Origin: Lachnospiraceae bacterium
GTDB taxonomy: Bacteria; Bacillota; Clostridia; Lachnospirales; Lachnospiraceae
Length of the DNA: 64,000 nt
NCBI GenBank assembly: GCA_025758065.1
Contig: CP107199.1
Location: forward strand, 1,671,501 to 1,735,500
Reading direction: 5' to 3'
The notes beneath the pieces were generated by a model. The model did not search any database. It had not been told where the DNA came from and saw nothing but the letters and a program-made list of their open reading frames with translations. The position numbers and the translations under genes are program-made. Positions 1-8,241 of this stretch are shown here, one piece after another; position 1 is the first letter of the stretch, and each line of letters opens with the position of its first letter.

Positions 1-2
1 TA

Positions 3-236
3 TACAGTATTGACATAGAAAAAGACAAAAATGATGTGATCACCATCCGGGTATGTGGGAATGGATTTCTTTATAATATGGTCCGTATCCTTGCGGGAAC
101 ACTTATGGCAGTGGGAATGGGTCAGAGAACACCAGAGGAAATGCCAAAGATCCTTGCAGCCTGCGACCGGGCGGCAGCAGGTCCTACAGCACCGGCAAAA
201 GGTCTGATGCTGGCAGGTATGGAATATCAGGATTAA
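3..236 (+). CDS. truA: tRNA pseudouridine synthase A, C-terminal part
   Basis: The gene enters from the left edge of the window, so only the last 77 codons are seen. TruA converts uridines 38-40 of the tRNA anticodon arm to pseudouridine in the cytoplasm. The visible tail has the family pattern around GNGFLYNMVRILAGTL, followed by the usual short end with a GP-TAPAKGL-L segment. The stop lies at 234-236. From base 169 onward the gene is part of a 227-bp segment that is repeated at 3954-4180, so its last codons exist twice, but this copy is the functional reading frame. Confidence 0.93.
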   Translation, partial: YSIDIEKDKNDVITIRVCGNGFLYNMVRILAGTLMAVGMGQRTPEEMPKILAACDRAAAGPTAPAKGLMLAGMEYQD

Positions 237-363
237 ATCTTTTATAGACGATATAGACAAGCTATGATGGATTATAATAAAAAAGGTGAGTTGAAAAAGT
301 GAATTCCACTTTGCAAGTGAGATATGATAAAAAAACCTTGAAAATATACAATGTCATTAACTT

Positions 364-412
364 AAAAGCAGAAGATATTTATTCCGAAATGGATTAGATA
401 TCTTCTGCTTTT
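364..412 (+). terminator. hairpin at the left end of the IS4-family element
   Basis: A long stem (AAGCAGAAGATAT pairing with ATATCTTCTGCTT) is followed by a T-run. It lies between the IS end and the transposase start, where it would block transcription entering from outside, a common protective device in insertion sequences. The same hairpin is present in the second copy. Confidence 0.7.
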
Positions 413-474
413 TTTGATATGCTTATATTGTAAAAAGAAGCCATGAACCTGCTCAAAAAAGGATGTGATTATGC

Positions 475-1791
475 ATGAAGCATTCTCAGAAACGTATATT
501 CATGGATATAGAAAAAATGACTTCTGATGAATTTAAGGCATTTTGCCGATCAGGTAATAAAAATTATTTTACCAGAATTCGAAAAATGCCTCTTCAGGAT
601 CTTCTTTTCACGATGATAAACAGAAAGGGGTTGACGTTGGCATTGGAACTGAGAAATTATATGAAACTTGCTCATCCTGGTGTGTCTATTTCAAAACCAG
701 GATATCTGAAACAGCGTATGAAACTTAATCCAGATGCTTTTTTAGAATTATATAAATATCATAACCGTAACTTTTATGCAGATTCCACCTTTTCAACTTA
801 TAAAGATCATTTAATATTAGCCGCTGACGGCTCAGATATTAATATTCCTACCACTGCTGAAACACTGAAACTATATGGTTCTGCAAGCCGGAAAAACGCA
901 AAGCCCCAAGCTCAAATAGGATTAGGCTGTATTTATGATGTAATGAATCGTATGATACTGGAAAGTGACTGTAATAAGGTGAAATTTAATGAAATGCGCC
1001 TGGCCGAAAAACAGATGGAGCGAATACCGGAAACAATAGGCAGCATTCCCTATATTATTATCATGGACAGAGGCTATCCTTCTACGCCAGCGTTTATACA
1101 TATGATGGATAAGGATATTAAATTTATCGTACGTTTAAAAAGCAGTGATTACAAAAAAGAGCAAAACAGTTTAACAGAAAAGGATCAGCTAGTTAAAATA
1201 AAACTTGATAAGTCAAGAATCAGACATTACGAGGGAACGCCAGATGGAGAACGTATGAAAGAATTAGGTGAAATTTCATTGCGTATGGTAAAAATCCTAT
1301 TAGAAAACGGAAGTTTAGAAGTTTTGGCTACAAATCTTTCACAAACTGAATTTCATACAGAAGAAATAAAAGAATTATATCATATGAGGTGGGGGATAGA
1401 GACTGCGTATGAAACGCTAAAGAGTCGGTTGCAATTAGAGAATTTTACAGGAACAAAACCTATTCTGTTATTACAAGATATATACAGCACTATATATCTG
1501 AGCAATTTAGTTGAAGATATCATATTAGATGCAGAGCGTGAACTGGATCAGAAAGAAGCGAACAGAAAACATAAAATGATGATCAATCAGACTGTTAGTA
1601 TTGGAATCTTAAAAAATGATCTGATTTATATACTTCTTGAAACGGATGGTCAAAAGAAAAATATGTTATTTCAGCAAATATATGAAGATATCAGTAAAAA
1701 TCTTGTTCCCATTCGTCCTGATCGGCATTATACCAGAACGAAAGGGCAATTAGCAGGAAAATATTCGAATACCCATAAAAGAGCGTACTGA
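475..1791 (+). CDS. IS4-family DDE transposase, copy 1
   Basis: This 438-residue transposase cuts and joins the ends of its own element. It has the IS4-family YREK signature (Y-x2-R-x3-E-x6-K) in the segment beginning YHMRWGIETAYETLK, and earlier acidic motifs at AADGSDI and IIMDRGYP that would supply the two catalytic aspartates. The start at 475 follows an AAAGGATG ribosome site; an ATG at 471 is out of frame. It differs by a single residue (NLSQTEF here, NLPQTEF there) from the copy at 50940-52256, so the two insertions are recent. It appears intact. Confidence 0.94.
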   Translation: MKHSQKRIFMDIEKMTSDEFKAFCRSGNKNYFTRIRKMPLQDLLFTMINRKGLTLALELRNYMKLAHPGVSISKPGYLKQRMKLNPDAFLELYKYHNRNFYADSTFSTYKDHLILAADGSDINIPTTAETLKLYGSASRKNAKPQAQIGLGCIYDVMNRMILESDCNKVKFNEMRLAEKQMERIPETIGSIPYIIIMDRGYPSTPAFIHMMDKDIKFIVRLKSSDYKKEQNSLTEKDQLVKIKLDKSRIRHYEGTPDGERMKELGEISLRMVKILLENGSLEVLATNLSQTEFHTEEIKELYHMRWGIETAYETLKSRLQLENFTGTKPILLLQDIYSTIYLSNLVEDIILDAERELDQKEANRKHKMMINQTVSIGILKNDLIYILLETDGQKKNMLFQQIYEDISKNLVPIRPDRHYTRTKGQLAGKYSNTHKRAY

Positions 1792-1967
1792 GCTAAAAAA
1801 TACGAATACAAAGAGAAGGGGATAAGTATGCCCATATACAAACAAAAAGCAGGAATCATAGTTTTATAAATGCTTACGATTTCTGCTCTTTGCTAAAGTT
1901 AATGACATTGTGAAAATATAAGGATTTAGCCAAGAAAATGGCTTGACATGAGAAAACAGATATTATA

Positions 1968-3953
1968 CCTGACTTCCGTCGTTTCTCTCAAAACATAGTA
2001 CTCAGGAGTCCAGGAGGATACAGTTCTGAAAAAGATTGTTGATTTCTTTTTCAGTGAGAAACAAAGCATCAAGATTCGTCAGGCCAGTAGCTTTTTTGAC
2101 TTTTTCGTTTACTGTCTGGTTTCGAGAAATATTAATATAAGAGCCATCTCCTTTATTGACAACCCGGAAGTCCCGTATGAAATCAATCAGATCATAAGAA
2201 TTAATCTGATTTTTAAAAACTTTAATCTCAAGCACTCTTAAAAGAAACAAGCTAAGGTAGCAGATTAAAAAATGCCCATAGATTGTTTCTTTTTTGTGCA
2301 CGTAAATCGGGCGTGCATCCAGATAAGACTTTGTGATCCGGAAGGATTCTTCGATCTTCCATAAGCTGTGGTAGGTCTGATAGATTTGGAGCGGTTCCAT
2401 ATCCAACTCTGAGGTGACCATAAGGTTGTATCCTGCATACTTCAGATCCTCATTAACCTTCTCTTTATCAATTCCTATCACAGGAGTTATCTTTTTCCCG
2501 TTCTTATCTTTGTTGGTAATCTTTAAATATTTTGCAGAATCTCCCAGATCCTCTCTTGTCATTGCTTTGTAAGTAGCATAGTTGGCAGCTTTGTCCGCCA
2601 TTTTCTGGATCTCCGCCTTTTGTTTTTTAGCCAGTGCCGGATTATAAGATACGATTCTTTTTTCTTTTACTGAAAAAGTTTTTACCACATCCCTGCCCGT
2701 TTCAGGATCAATTTCCTTGAATTGATAGGAAAAGCTATCTACGCAGGACTTGAGGCGGTATAAGAGATTCCCGTCTTTATCCCTGTAGTCTTTCCATATA
2801 TTTTGCTCATTTTCCAATAAGAGCCATTTCTTTTCTTTTTCACTTAAATTTCTGCCGTGTATGGATTTGGAAAAAATATATCCATCATTGGCTTCTTTCA
2901 CGGCAGCATAAATATTTCTGGCGCAGTTGAGGCCTTTATCAGCGACCTGTACTGTTTTCCCGGAAACTTTATAGTGGCTTTTCATTTCTTCGATGACTTT
3001 TCGGATATACGGCTTTTCAGATTCATTACCAGGGTACATCTGCATAGCAACCGGCACTAGATCTGCATCCAGGAGAAGTGCTTGCCCGATAATAGGGTCA
3101 TGTCGGTTTTCTTTGGAAGGCCCTTTCTGTTTATCTTCATAGGGAAGGTCAATCTCAAAATAGTAATTCGTACAGTCGAAAAAAACATTGCTGAAATCTC
3201 TCTGATAATGCTGCTCATAGCAATGGTTAAAAAGTTCAATATATTTTTTATAAGATCCACCAATAAAGGATAATCCATCGTAAACTTGATCTTCCGAGAT
3301 GGGAGAACTGTTGTAAAGATGAGGGAAAACGGAAGAAACCGTTTTGGATTTTGAGCATGGATAGATGATCCTGGAAAAAATAAGCTGTGCAATCATATCA
3401 TATATGCGGAACTGAAAGCGCATTTGAGCAGCCAGGATGTCTATTACTTCCTTGACGTTGAGTTCTTCTAAAAGCGTATACAGAAGAAATTGTCCCAGGT
3501 TATATTCCACAGGGGCAACAAAGGCACGGGGACGAGTTTCCTCTGTGAATGCGGCGGCACGTTCTTTGTTTTTTTCTGCAACAAAGTCTGTGTAGTAAGC
3601 GACAGGATCGGGGATCTCATCAGAGATGAGCTCGTGCACATAGCCAAAAGCCATGACACTTTTTGAACGCGGCTGTTTCTTTTCTTTATCCCAGTGAGAT
3701 TCATACATCTGCAAATAGGTACCTTTTTTCTTGTTCTCTTTTCTTAAAATAGTATGCCATAACCGACCTCCGAACAAAGTGCTATAGAGTACTATTATTA
3801 TAATATATCAAAAAAATTTTTTCAATAAAAAAAGCCCCAAAAGGGCATTGAAAATTTGCTGTAAATAAAGGAAAAATCGAGATGCAGGAAAAGAAATAAA
3901 AAAATGACAAGAAGAAAACGACGGAAATTTCCTAGTACTACGACGGAAAACGG
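1968..3953 (-). mobile_element. IS1634-family insertion sequence (about 1,986 bp) with a 227-bp target duplication
   Basis: The element lies exactly between two 227-bp direct repeats (169-1967 net of the IS4 copy, and 3954-4180). Short related end sequences are visible: TTCCGTCGT near the left end and ACGACGGAA near the right. The IS1634 family is known for unusually long, variable target duplications (IS1634 and IS1549 can duplicate tens to hundreds of bases), which fits. The ends are inferred from the repeat boundaries and may be off by one or two bases. Confidence 0.88.
2002..3777 (-). CDS. IS1634-family transposase, probably frameshifted at its start
   Basis: The protein is about 590 residues and resembles IS1634-family DDE transposases: a large conserved core with FFDCTNYYFEI, then VADKGLNCARN and a C-terminal YHSLWKIEESFRITK segment holding the last catalytic acid. 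The open frame begins only at a TTG (3777). A better start, ATG at 3758-3760, sits 6 bases after GGAGG and encodes MAYYF, the usual family beginning, but it is out of frame. One extra base in the A-run at 3746-3749 (T-run on the coding strand) would explain this. The gene is therefore either inactive by frameshift, rescued by slippage, or started from TTG. Confidence 0.85.
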   Translation of the reverse strand: MFGGRLWHTILRKENKKKGTYLQMYESHWDKEKKQPRSKSVMAFGYVHELISDEIPDPVAYYTDFVAEKNKERAAAFTEETRPRAFVAPVEYNLGQFLLYTLLEELNVKEVIDILAAQMRFQFRIYDMIAQLIFSRIIYPCSKSKTVSSVFPHLYNSSPISEDQVYDGLSFIGGSYKKYIELFNHCYEQHYQRDFSNVFFDCTNYYFEIDLPYEDKQKGPSKENRHDPIIGQALLLDADLVPVAMQMYPGNESEKPYIRKVIEEMKSHYKVSGKTVQVADKGLNCARNIYAAVKEANDGYIFSKSIHGRNLSEKEKKWLLLENEQNIWKDYRDKDGNLLYRLKSCVDSFSYQFKEIDPETGRDVVKTFSVKEKRIVSYNPALAKKQKAEIQKMADKAANYATYKAMTREDLGDSAKYLKITNKDKNGKKITPVIGIDKEKVNEDLKYAGYNLMVTSELDMEPLQIYQTYHSLWKIEESFRITKSYLDARPIYVHKKETIYGHFLICYLSLFLLRVLEIKVFKNQINSYDLIDFIRDFRVVNKGDGSYINISRNQTVNEKVKKATGLTNLDALFLTEKEINNLFQNCILLDS

Positions 3954-4180
3954 GGGCGGCAGCAGGTCCTACAGCACCGGCAAAAGGTCTGATGCTGGCA
4001 GGTATGGAATATCAGGATTAAATCTTTTATAGACGATATAGACAAGCTATGATGGATTATAATAAAAAAGGTGAGTTGAAAAAGTGAATTCCACTTTGCA
4101 AGTGAGATATGATAAAAAAAACTTGAAAATATAAGGATTTAGCCAAGAAAATGGCTTGACATGAGAAAACAGATATTATA
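3954..4180. repeat. right copy of the 227-bp duplication, including a dead truA tail
   Basis: It repeats the last codons of truA (up to the TAA near 4018-4020) and the truA-rplM spacer. The truA part here has no start and is a by-product of the duplication. The copy ends at 4180, in the middle of the rplM promoter -10 box, which continues into unique sequence and so remains intact. Confidence 0.9.
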
Positions 4181-4184
4181 TAAT
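4156..4184 (+). promoter_or_regulatory. rplM-rpsI promoter
   Basis: TTGACA (4156-4161), 17 bases, TATAAT (4179-4184): a consensus sigma-A promoter. The left duplicate keeps the -35 box but runs into the insertion sequence after TATA, so only this copy has a proper -10. Confidence 0.85.
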
Positions 4185-4189
4185 AAGAA

Positions 4190-4327
4190 ACTGTGACGTT
4201 GAGAGTAAATGCTCATCCAAAGCCCCGGAGCGGAGCATTTCATTGATAAATACTTCCCAATATTTATCACATATAGCGATCATCTGTAAAGATGTAATTT
4301 AGGTTGAAATTAACAGGAGGTTAACCA
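4190..4327 (+). promoter_or_regulatory. structured 5' leader of rplM-rpsI (L13 leader type)
   Basis: Two perfect hairpins occur in the untranslated leader: AAATGCTC pairing with GAGCATTT (4207-4240) and TGATAAATA pairing with TATTTATCA (4244-4269). Firmicute rplM genes often carry a leader that binds a ribosomal protein for feedback control. Position and structure fit that, but no covariance model was run. Confidence 0.6.
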
Positions 4328-4756
4328 ATGAAGAGTTTTATGGCTAGTCCAGCGACAATTGAGAGAAAATGGTATGTAGTTGATGCTACAGGTTATACAT
4401 TAGGACGTTTATCATCTGAGGTAGCTAAAGTTTTAAGAGGAAAGAATAAGCCAATCTTTACCCCACACATCGACTGTGGTGATTATGTTATCGTAGTTAA
4501 TGCTGATAAGGTAAAAGTTACCGGCAAGAAGTTAGATCAGAAAGTATATTACAACCACTCTGATTACGTAGGTGGCATGAGAGAAACCACTCTGCGTGAG
4601 ATGATGGCTAAGAAGCCAGAGAAGGTTGTTGAGTTAGCAGTTAAAGGTATGCTTCCAAAGGGACCTCTGGGAAGAAGCATGTTTACAAAGCTTCATGTAT
4701 ATGCAGGCCCAGAGCATGAGCAGGCAGCACAGAAACCAGAAGTTTTAACATTTTAA
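4328..4756 (+). CDS. rplM: 50S ribosomal protein L13
   Basis: The 142-residue protein has the full L13 length and motifs, for example the WYVVDATGYTLGRLSSEVA beginning and the KMLPKGPLG-like segment (GMLPKGPLGRSMFTKLHVY) near residues 108-126. It binds 23S rRNA early in assembly of the large subunit. AGGAGG lies just before the ATG. It is followed by rpsI after 24 bases, the usual L13-S9 operon, driven by the promoter at 4156-4184. Confidence 0.98.
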   Translation: MKSFMASPATIERKWYVVDATGYTLGRLSSEVAKVLRGKNKPIFTPHIDCGDYVIVVNADKVKVTGKKLDQKVYYNHSDYVGGMRETTLREMMAKKPEKVVELAVKGMLPKGPLGRSMFTKLHVYAGPEHEQAAQKPEVLTF

Positions 4757-4780
4757 TGAGGATCGGAGGAAGAAAGTATC

Positions 4781-5173
4781 ATGGCTAGCGCAAAATTTTA
4801 CGGAACAGGCAGAAGAAAAAAATCTATCGCCAGAGTATATTTAGTACCAGGTACAGGTAATATCACCATCAACAAGAGAGACATCGATGAGTATCTTGGT
4901 CTTGAAACTTTAAAGCTGATCGTTCGTCAGCCATTAGTTGCAACTGAGACAACTGATAAGTTTGATGTATTAGTAAACGTTCGCGGCGGCGGCACAACAG
5001 GACAGGCTGGTGCAATCCGTCACGGTATCTCCAGAGCACTTCTTCAGGCAGACGCTGATTACAGACCAGTTCTGAAGAAAGCAGGTTTCTTAACCAGAGA
5101 CCCAAGAATGAAAGAAAGAAAGAAGTACGGCCTCAAGGCTGCACGTCGCGCACCTCAGTTCAGCAAGCGATAA
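4781..5173 (+). CDS. rpsI: 30S ribosomal protein S9
   Basis: This is full-length S9 (130 residues), ending in the conserved basic tail GLKAARRAPQFSKR that reaches the ribosomal P site. It is the second gene of the L13-S9 operon. The last codons coincide with the attachment site of the ICE, so the 3' end and the terminator now in use are supplied by the element. A second copy of the tail codons is found at 50722-50772. The protein sequence is not damaged by the insertion. Confidence 0.98.
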   Translation: MASAKFYGTGRRKKSIARVYLVPGTGNITINKRDIDEYLGLETLKLIVRQPLVATETTDKFDVLVNVRGGGTTGQAGAIRHGISRALLQADADYRPVLKKAGFLTRDPRMKERKKYGLKAARRAPQFSKR

Positions 5174-5175
5174 TC
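5156..5175. other. attL of the ICE (rpsI 3' end)
   Basis: The 20 bases CAGTTCAGCAAGCGATAATC are repeated exactly at 50755-50774. The block covers the last S9 codons, the stop and three following bases. Bases on either side differ between the two sites, which marks this as the crossover region. Confidence 0.88.
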
Positions 5176-5192
5176 TACAGCTTAATAATGCT

Positions 5193-5229
5193 AAAAAAGC
5201 CCGGAAATACGCCATTTTCCGGGCTTTTT
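5193..5229 (+). terminator. rpsI terminator supplied by the ICE
   Basis: The stem AAAAAGCCCGGAAA pairs with TTTTCCGGGCTTTTT. It lies inside the element, just past attL, and substitutes for the host terminator displaced to the far side of attR. Confidence 0.85.
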
Positions 5230-5606
5230 CTATGCCTGAAATCATCTGATTCCGATGGTGAAATTTGAGGAAATTTGACTTCAAATTAACCCATTTTGAT
5301 GGGTTTACCATGGGTTTACGGCCTATTTTTGAGCCTAATGGGTGGGAAAATGGGTTTACAGAAGGCCATTTTGGAGGGGAAATTAGCCCCATATCCTTGA
5401 CAGATTTTCGGCAAACATCCGGCTGAAACGGAATGAAAAACAGTGTCAGGTTCGTTTGGCGAGTTCTGACGAATTCTGCAAAAAAATAATATCAGGTATC
5501 CTGTTACATAGAGCCTTGGCTCATTCTTTGAAAACGAGAATGGGTTGAGGCTCTATTTTTTTCGCCAGAAATCCGGCGAGACAAATTTGAGTAGGAGGTA
5601 ACAGGT
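5230..5606. other. ICE left end: direct repeats and long hairpin
   Basis: There is no gene here. TGGGTTTAC occurs three times (5300-5308, 5311-5319, 5351-5359), with an inverted partner in TTAACCCATTTTGATGGG. Such repeats near an att site are what integrase arm-binding sites look like, but this is inference. A long hairpin follows at 5508-5556 (ATAGAGCCT pairing with AGGCTCTAT) with a T-run, directly upstream of the first ICE gene. Confidence 0.5.
5508..5562 (+). terminator. hairpin with T-run before the first ICE gene
   Basis: ATAGAGCCT pairs with AGGCTCTAT, with an inner CTCATTCT / AGAATGGG stem and T7 behind it. It could terminate transcription coming from rpsI or attenuate the ICE operon; the gene start lies 45 bases beyond. 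Confidence 0.6.
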
Positions 5607-6437
5607 ATGACGGATTTCAATCAGAAGACCCATGACACAGATGTGGGCAGTCATGGCGGACAGTCGAGGCAGATGATGGAGGTGTTTGAGAACCAGGAGT
5701 TTGGTTCGATCCGGTTGTTACAGGAGGCGGGCAAGACCTTCTTCTGTGCAAGCGACGTGGCGAAAGCGTTGGGGTATGTGAATCCCTACGCAGCAGTGAA
5801 ACGCCATTGCAGAGGCCCCCTAACGAAACGCGAGGGGGTCGTTCAGAAGGTGAATCAGTATGGGGATGCTGGAGAGCAGGTCGTTGAAATCTCCTTTATC
5901 ACAGAAGGCGATGTTTACCGGCTGATCGTTCACAGCAAGCTGCCGTCGGCAGAACGATTTGAACACTGGGTGTTTGATGAAGTTCTCCCTTCTATACGCA
6001 AGCATGGTGCGTACATGAGCGATTCCATTTTGGATCAGGTGATTCAGCATCCGGAGGCTATCTACACTCTGGCGCAGAAGCTTGTAGCCGAGAGAGAGCA
6101 ACTTGAGGGTATCCGCAAACAGCTGGATGCGGCGCAGCCCAAGGCAGACTACTTCGATACCTTTGTGAATTCGGAGGATTGCACCTGCATCCGGAATTTC
6201 TGTAAGGAAATTGGAATCCCGGAGAAGACGGCAGTGGCTCTCTTACTGGATCATCGCTATTTGTACCGCAGTCCAAGCGGCTGGCTGATGCCTTTTGCAG
6301 ACAAATCTGCAAGGGGCTATTTTATTGTCCGGGATTGCTACGGCAGAAGCGGAAAACTGGTGCAGCAGACGAGAGTGACCTGCAAGGGAAAGAATCATCT
6401 CTTCAAGTTGTTTAAGAAATGGGGTGTGATCGAATGA
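5607..6437 (+). CDS. BRO-N / antirepressor family protein
   Basis: The 276-residue protein has an N-terminal BRO-type DNA-binding domain (about residues 25-135, with FFCASDVAKALGYVNP and the FEHWVFDEVLPSIRKHGAYM motif) and a C-terminal KilA-C-like antirepressor domain (about 160-276). Such proteins are phage or ICE regulators that relieve repression or act at replication start. A good AGGAGG precedes the ATG. It is the first gene of a tightly packed operon; the next small gene overlaps it by ATGA. Its exact target is unknown. Confidence 0.88.
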   Translation: MTDFNQKTHDTDVGSHGGQSRQMMEVFENQEFGSIRLLQEAGKTFFCASDVAKALGYVNPYAAVKRHCRGPLTKREGVVQKVNQYGDAGEQVVEISFITEGDVYRLIVHSKLPSAERFEHWVFDEVLPSIRKHGAYMSDSILDQVIQHPEAIYTLAQKLVAEREQLEGIRKQLDAAQPKADYFDTFVNSEDCTCIRNFCKEIGIPEKTAVALLLDHRYLYRSPSGWLMPFADKSARGYFIVRDCYGRSGKLVQQTRVTCKGKNHLFKLFKKWGVIE

Positions 6438-6601
6438 CGCTTTTTACAGAGGGACGCCTTCAGGCGTTTGAACGCATGATGCAGGATACCGGTAAATACC
6501 ATCGTCGGGAGGACAGCGAAGATCGTCTGCGCAAATGTCCGAAGAAGAAAGCGGAGCCTGCGAAAAAGGATGGTGAGCACCATGCCGGTATTCAGGGTTG
6601 A
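6434..6601 (+). CDS. small basic protein of the ICE replication block
   Basis: A 55-residue charged protein with no recognised domain. The start overlaps the stop of the antirepressor gene (ATGA), and its 3' end overlaps the start of the replication gene, which supports it as a true translationally coupled gene. It has many Lys, Arg and Glu residues in the second half (KCPKKKAEPAKKD). Function is not known. Confidence 0.55.
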   Translation: MTLFTEGRLQAFERMMQDTGKYHRREDSEDRLRKCPKKKAEPAKKDGEHHAGIQG

Positions 6602-7256
6602 GAAGAACAGCAATTACACAACGATGTGCAATTACCACCTGCGGGATCAGGGTCTCAGCCTGAAAGGAAAAGGACTTCTCTCTATGCTGCTCAGTTTGCC
6701 GGACACATGGAACTATTCGGTACGGGGATTGTCTTCGATTACACCGGACGGCGTAGATGGAGTGCTTACGGCTCTGAAAGAGCTGGAGCGTCTTGGGTAT
6801 CTGGAAAGGAACCAGCAGCGTGAGAGCAACGGTCGGATGGGAAGAGCAGAGTATGTGATTTATGAGATGCCGAGGAAAAAGCCGTGTTCGGAATCACTGT
6901 GTACGGAAAAACCGTATACGGTAAATCCGGATACGGACACACCGGTTACGGAAAATCCCGCGCAATTAAGTACTAATAGAACAAGTACTGAAACAATCAA
7001 TAAAAGAGAGAAGAAGGAAATTCAGCACCGATATGGCTCATACGAAAATGTTCTTCTCTCTGACACAGAATACGGCAAGCTCCGGCAGGAGTTCCCAGGA
7101 GATTATCAGATGCGGGTTGAACGGCTCTCTGAGTATATGGCCTCCACCGGCAGAAGCTACAAAAATCACCTTGCCACAATCCGGAGCTGGGCAAAGAGAG
7201 AAAAGCCGAAGTATAACCCGGCAGACTACACATTTGAGGAAGGAGACAGCCTATGA
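6582..7256 (+). CDS. replication initiator-like helix-turn-helix protein (RepA-N / DnaD-like)
   Basis: About 224 residues from the ATG at 6582 (MPVFRVEK); an in-frame ATG at 6570 is less well placed. The first 90 residues form a winged-helix domain with the pattern LKGKGLLSMLLSLPDTWNYS found in replication initiators of Firmicute plasmids and ICEs. A variable linker with repeated threonine and proline follows (PYTVNPDTDTPVTENP), then a second small domain. With the downstream DnaC-like loader it would start replication of the excised element. The next gene overlaps by ATGA. Confidence 0.8.
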   Translation: MPVFRVEKNSNYTTMCNYHLRDQGLSLKGKGLLSMLLSLPDTWNYSVRGLSSITPDGVDGVLTALKELERLGYLERNQQRESNGRMGRAEYVIYEMPRKKPCSESLCTEKPYTVNPDTDTPVTENPAQLSTNRTSTETINKREKKEIQHRYGSYENVLLSDTEYGKLRQEFPGDYQMRVERLSEYMASTGRSYKNHLATIRSWAKREKPKYNPADYTFEEGDSL

Positions 7257-8098
7257 GCGACATGGTGCCTGAAGTTTTGAATGCGGCGTTGGATTCGCTC
7301 TTTACGTCGAAAGAACCCGGAGAGCAGGAATACAAGGGCGAGGATGGTCTGCTGTATTGTCGGAGCTGCCACACGCCGGTGCAGTGCAGGGTAAAGCTCT
7401 GGGGCAGAGACAAGATTGTTCCCTGCCTTTGCAGATGCCAACAGGAAGCGATGGCGGAAAAGAAACGCCAGGATGAACTGGTGGAGCGGCAGCGTAAAAT
7501 CAGGCAGCTGAAAGCAACAGGGATTCAGGAAAAGCATCTTCTGGAATGGAATTTTGCCGTTGCAGAAGATAATAAGGATATCCAGATGGCAAAACGCTAT
7601 GTGGAGCAGTGGAAAAAGGTCAAGGCTGAAAACCTTGGCCTTTTGTTATGGGGAGATGTCGGAACTGGAAAGTCCTTTGTGGCGGCGTGTATTGCCAATG
7701 CGCTGCTGGAACAGGGCATTCCGGTTTTGATGACGAACTTCTCCAAAATCCTGAACCAGATGGGTGCCATGTATTCGGAAGAGCGATACCGGTATATCGC
7801 TTCGTTTTCCAACTATTCTTTGCTGATTCTGGATGATCTGGGAATTGAGCGCAGCACCGAATATGCGCTGGAGCAGGTCTACGCCGTTATTGATGAGCGG
7901 TACAAGTCCGGACTTCCGGTCATTATCACAACCAATCTGAAGATTGCTGAAATCCGCAATCCGGAGGATGTGGCATACGCCCGGATTTACAGCAGGATTT
8001 TGGAAATGTGTACGCCGGTGCGAATCAGCGGAGAGGACCGCAGGAAGAGCATTGGAAAAGAAAAACAGCAGGTCGTTAAGGAGGTACTTGATTTATGA
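7253..8098 (+). CDS. DnaC/IstB-like ATP-binding protein (helicase loader)
   Basis: 281 residues. Cysteines at about 36, 39, 58, 60 and 62 could bind zinc. A P-loop GDVGTGKS follows at about 134-141 and a Walker B LLILDDLGIE near 196-205. The family loads the replicative helicase DnaB onto DNA. Position right after the initiator-like gene, with a 4-bp overlap, supports a role in ICE replication. It is transcribed with the following small gene and parB. Confidence 0.9.
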   Translation: MSDMVPEVLNAALDSLFTSKEPGEQEYKGEDGLLYCRSCHTPVQCRVKLWGRDKIVPCLCRCQQEAMAEKKRQDELVERQRKIRQLKATGIQEKHLLEWNFAVAEDNKDIQMAKRYVEQWKKVKAENLGLLLWGDVGTGKSFVAACIANALLEQGIPVLMTNFSKILNQMGAMYSEERYRYIASFSNYSLLILDDLGIERSTEYALEQVYAVIDERYKSGLPVIITTNLKIAEIRNPEDVAYARIYSRILEMCTPVRISGEDRRKSIGKEKQQVVKEVLDL

Positions 8099-8241
8099 AG
8101 TGCAAGGCAAAAAAGGCGTTTTTCGCAGGTAAGAATGACATCTATCACCGCTGGAAGGAGGTTAAGAAGCTGAATGGCAAAAGCAAAAACCAGTATTACA
8201 ACAGAAAACCGCAGTGGCTCAGCTGCCGACGCTGCGGCTAA
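8095..8241 (+). CDS. small cysteine-containing protein overlapping the ParB gene
   Basis: A 48-residue frame starting MKCKAKKAFFAG and ending CRRCG. Its ATG overlaps the stop of the DnaC-like gene, and a strong AAGGAGG lies 10 bases upstream (8078-8084), a ribosome site that otherwise has no use. It overlaps the first 68 bases of parB in another frame. The three cysteines may bind a metal. Not recognised as a family. Confidence 0.5.
   Translation: MKCKAKKAFFAGKNDIYHRWKEVKKLNGKSKNQYYNRKPQWLSCRRCG

Larger units (their letters stand above)
349..1910 (+). mobile_element. IS4-family insertion sequence, copy 1 (1,562 bp)
   Basis: Perfect terminal inverted repeats begin CAATGTCATTAACTT at 349 and end in the reverse complement at 1910. 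A 10-bp target duplication TGAAAATATA flanks it (339-348 and 1911-1920). It carries one transposase gene. A nearly identical copy of the same length lies at 50821-52382 in the opposite orientation. It inserted into one copy of the 227-bp duplication, so it arrived after the IS1634-family element did. Confidence 0.95.
169..1967. repeat. left copy of a 227-bp direct duplication flanking the IS1634-family element
   Basis: Without the IS4-family element (349-1910) and its 10-bp duplication, this stretch is 227 bp. It matches 3954-4180 with one visible substitution in an A-run. It starts in truA at GGGCGGCAGCAG and ends at AGATATTATA. The two copies flank the IS1634-family element exactly, so it reads as a very long target-site duplication. 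Confidence 0.9.

Noticed and set aside
3956..4020. Second truA gene
   Set aside because: Only the last codons, copied by the IS1634-type duplication.
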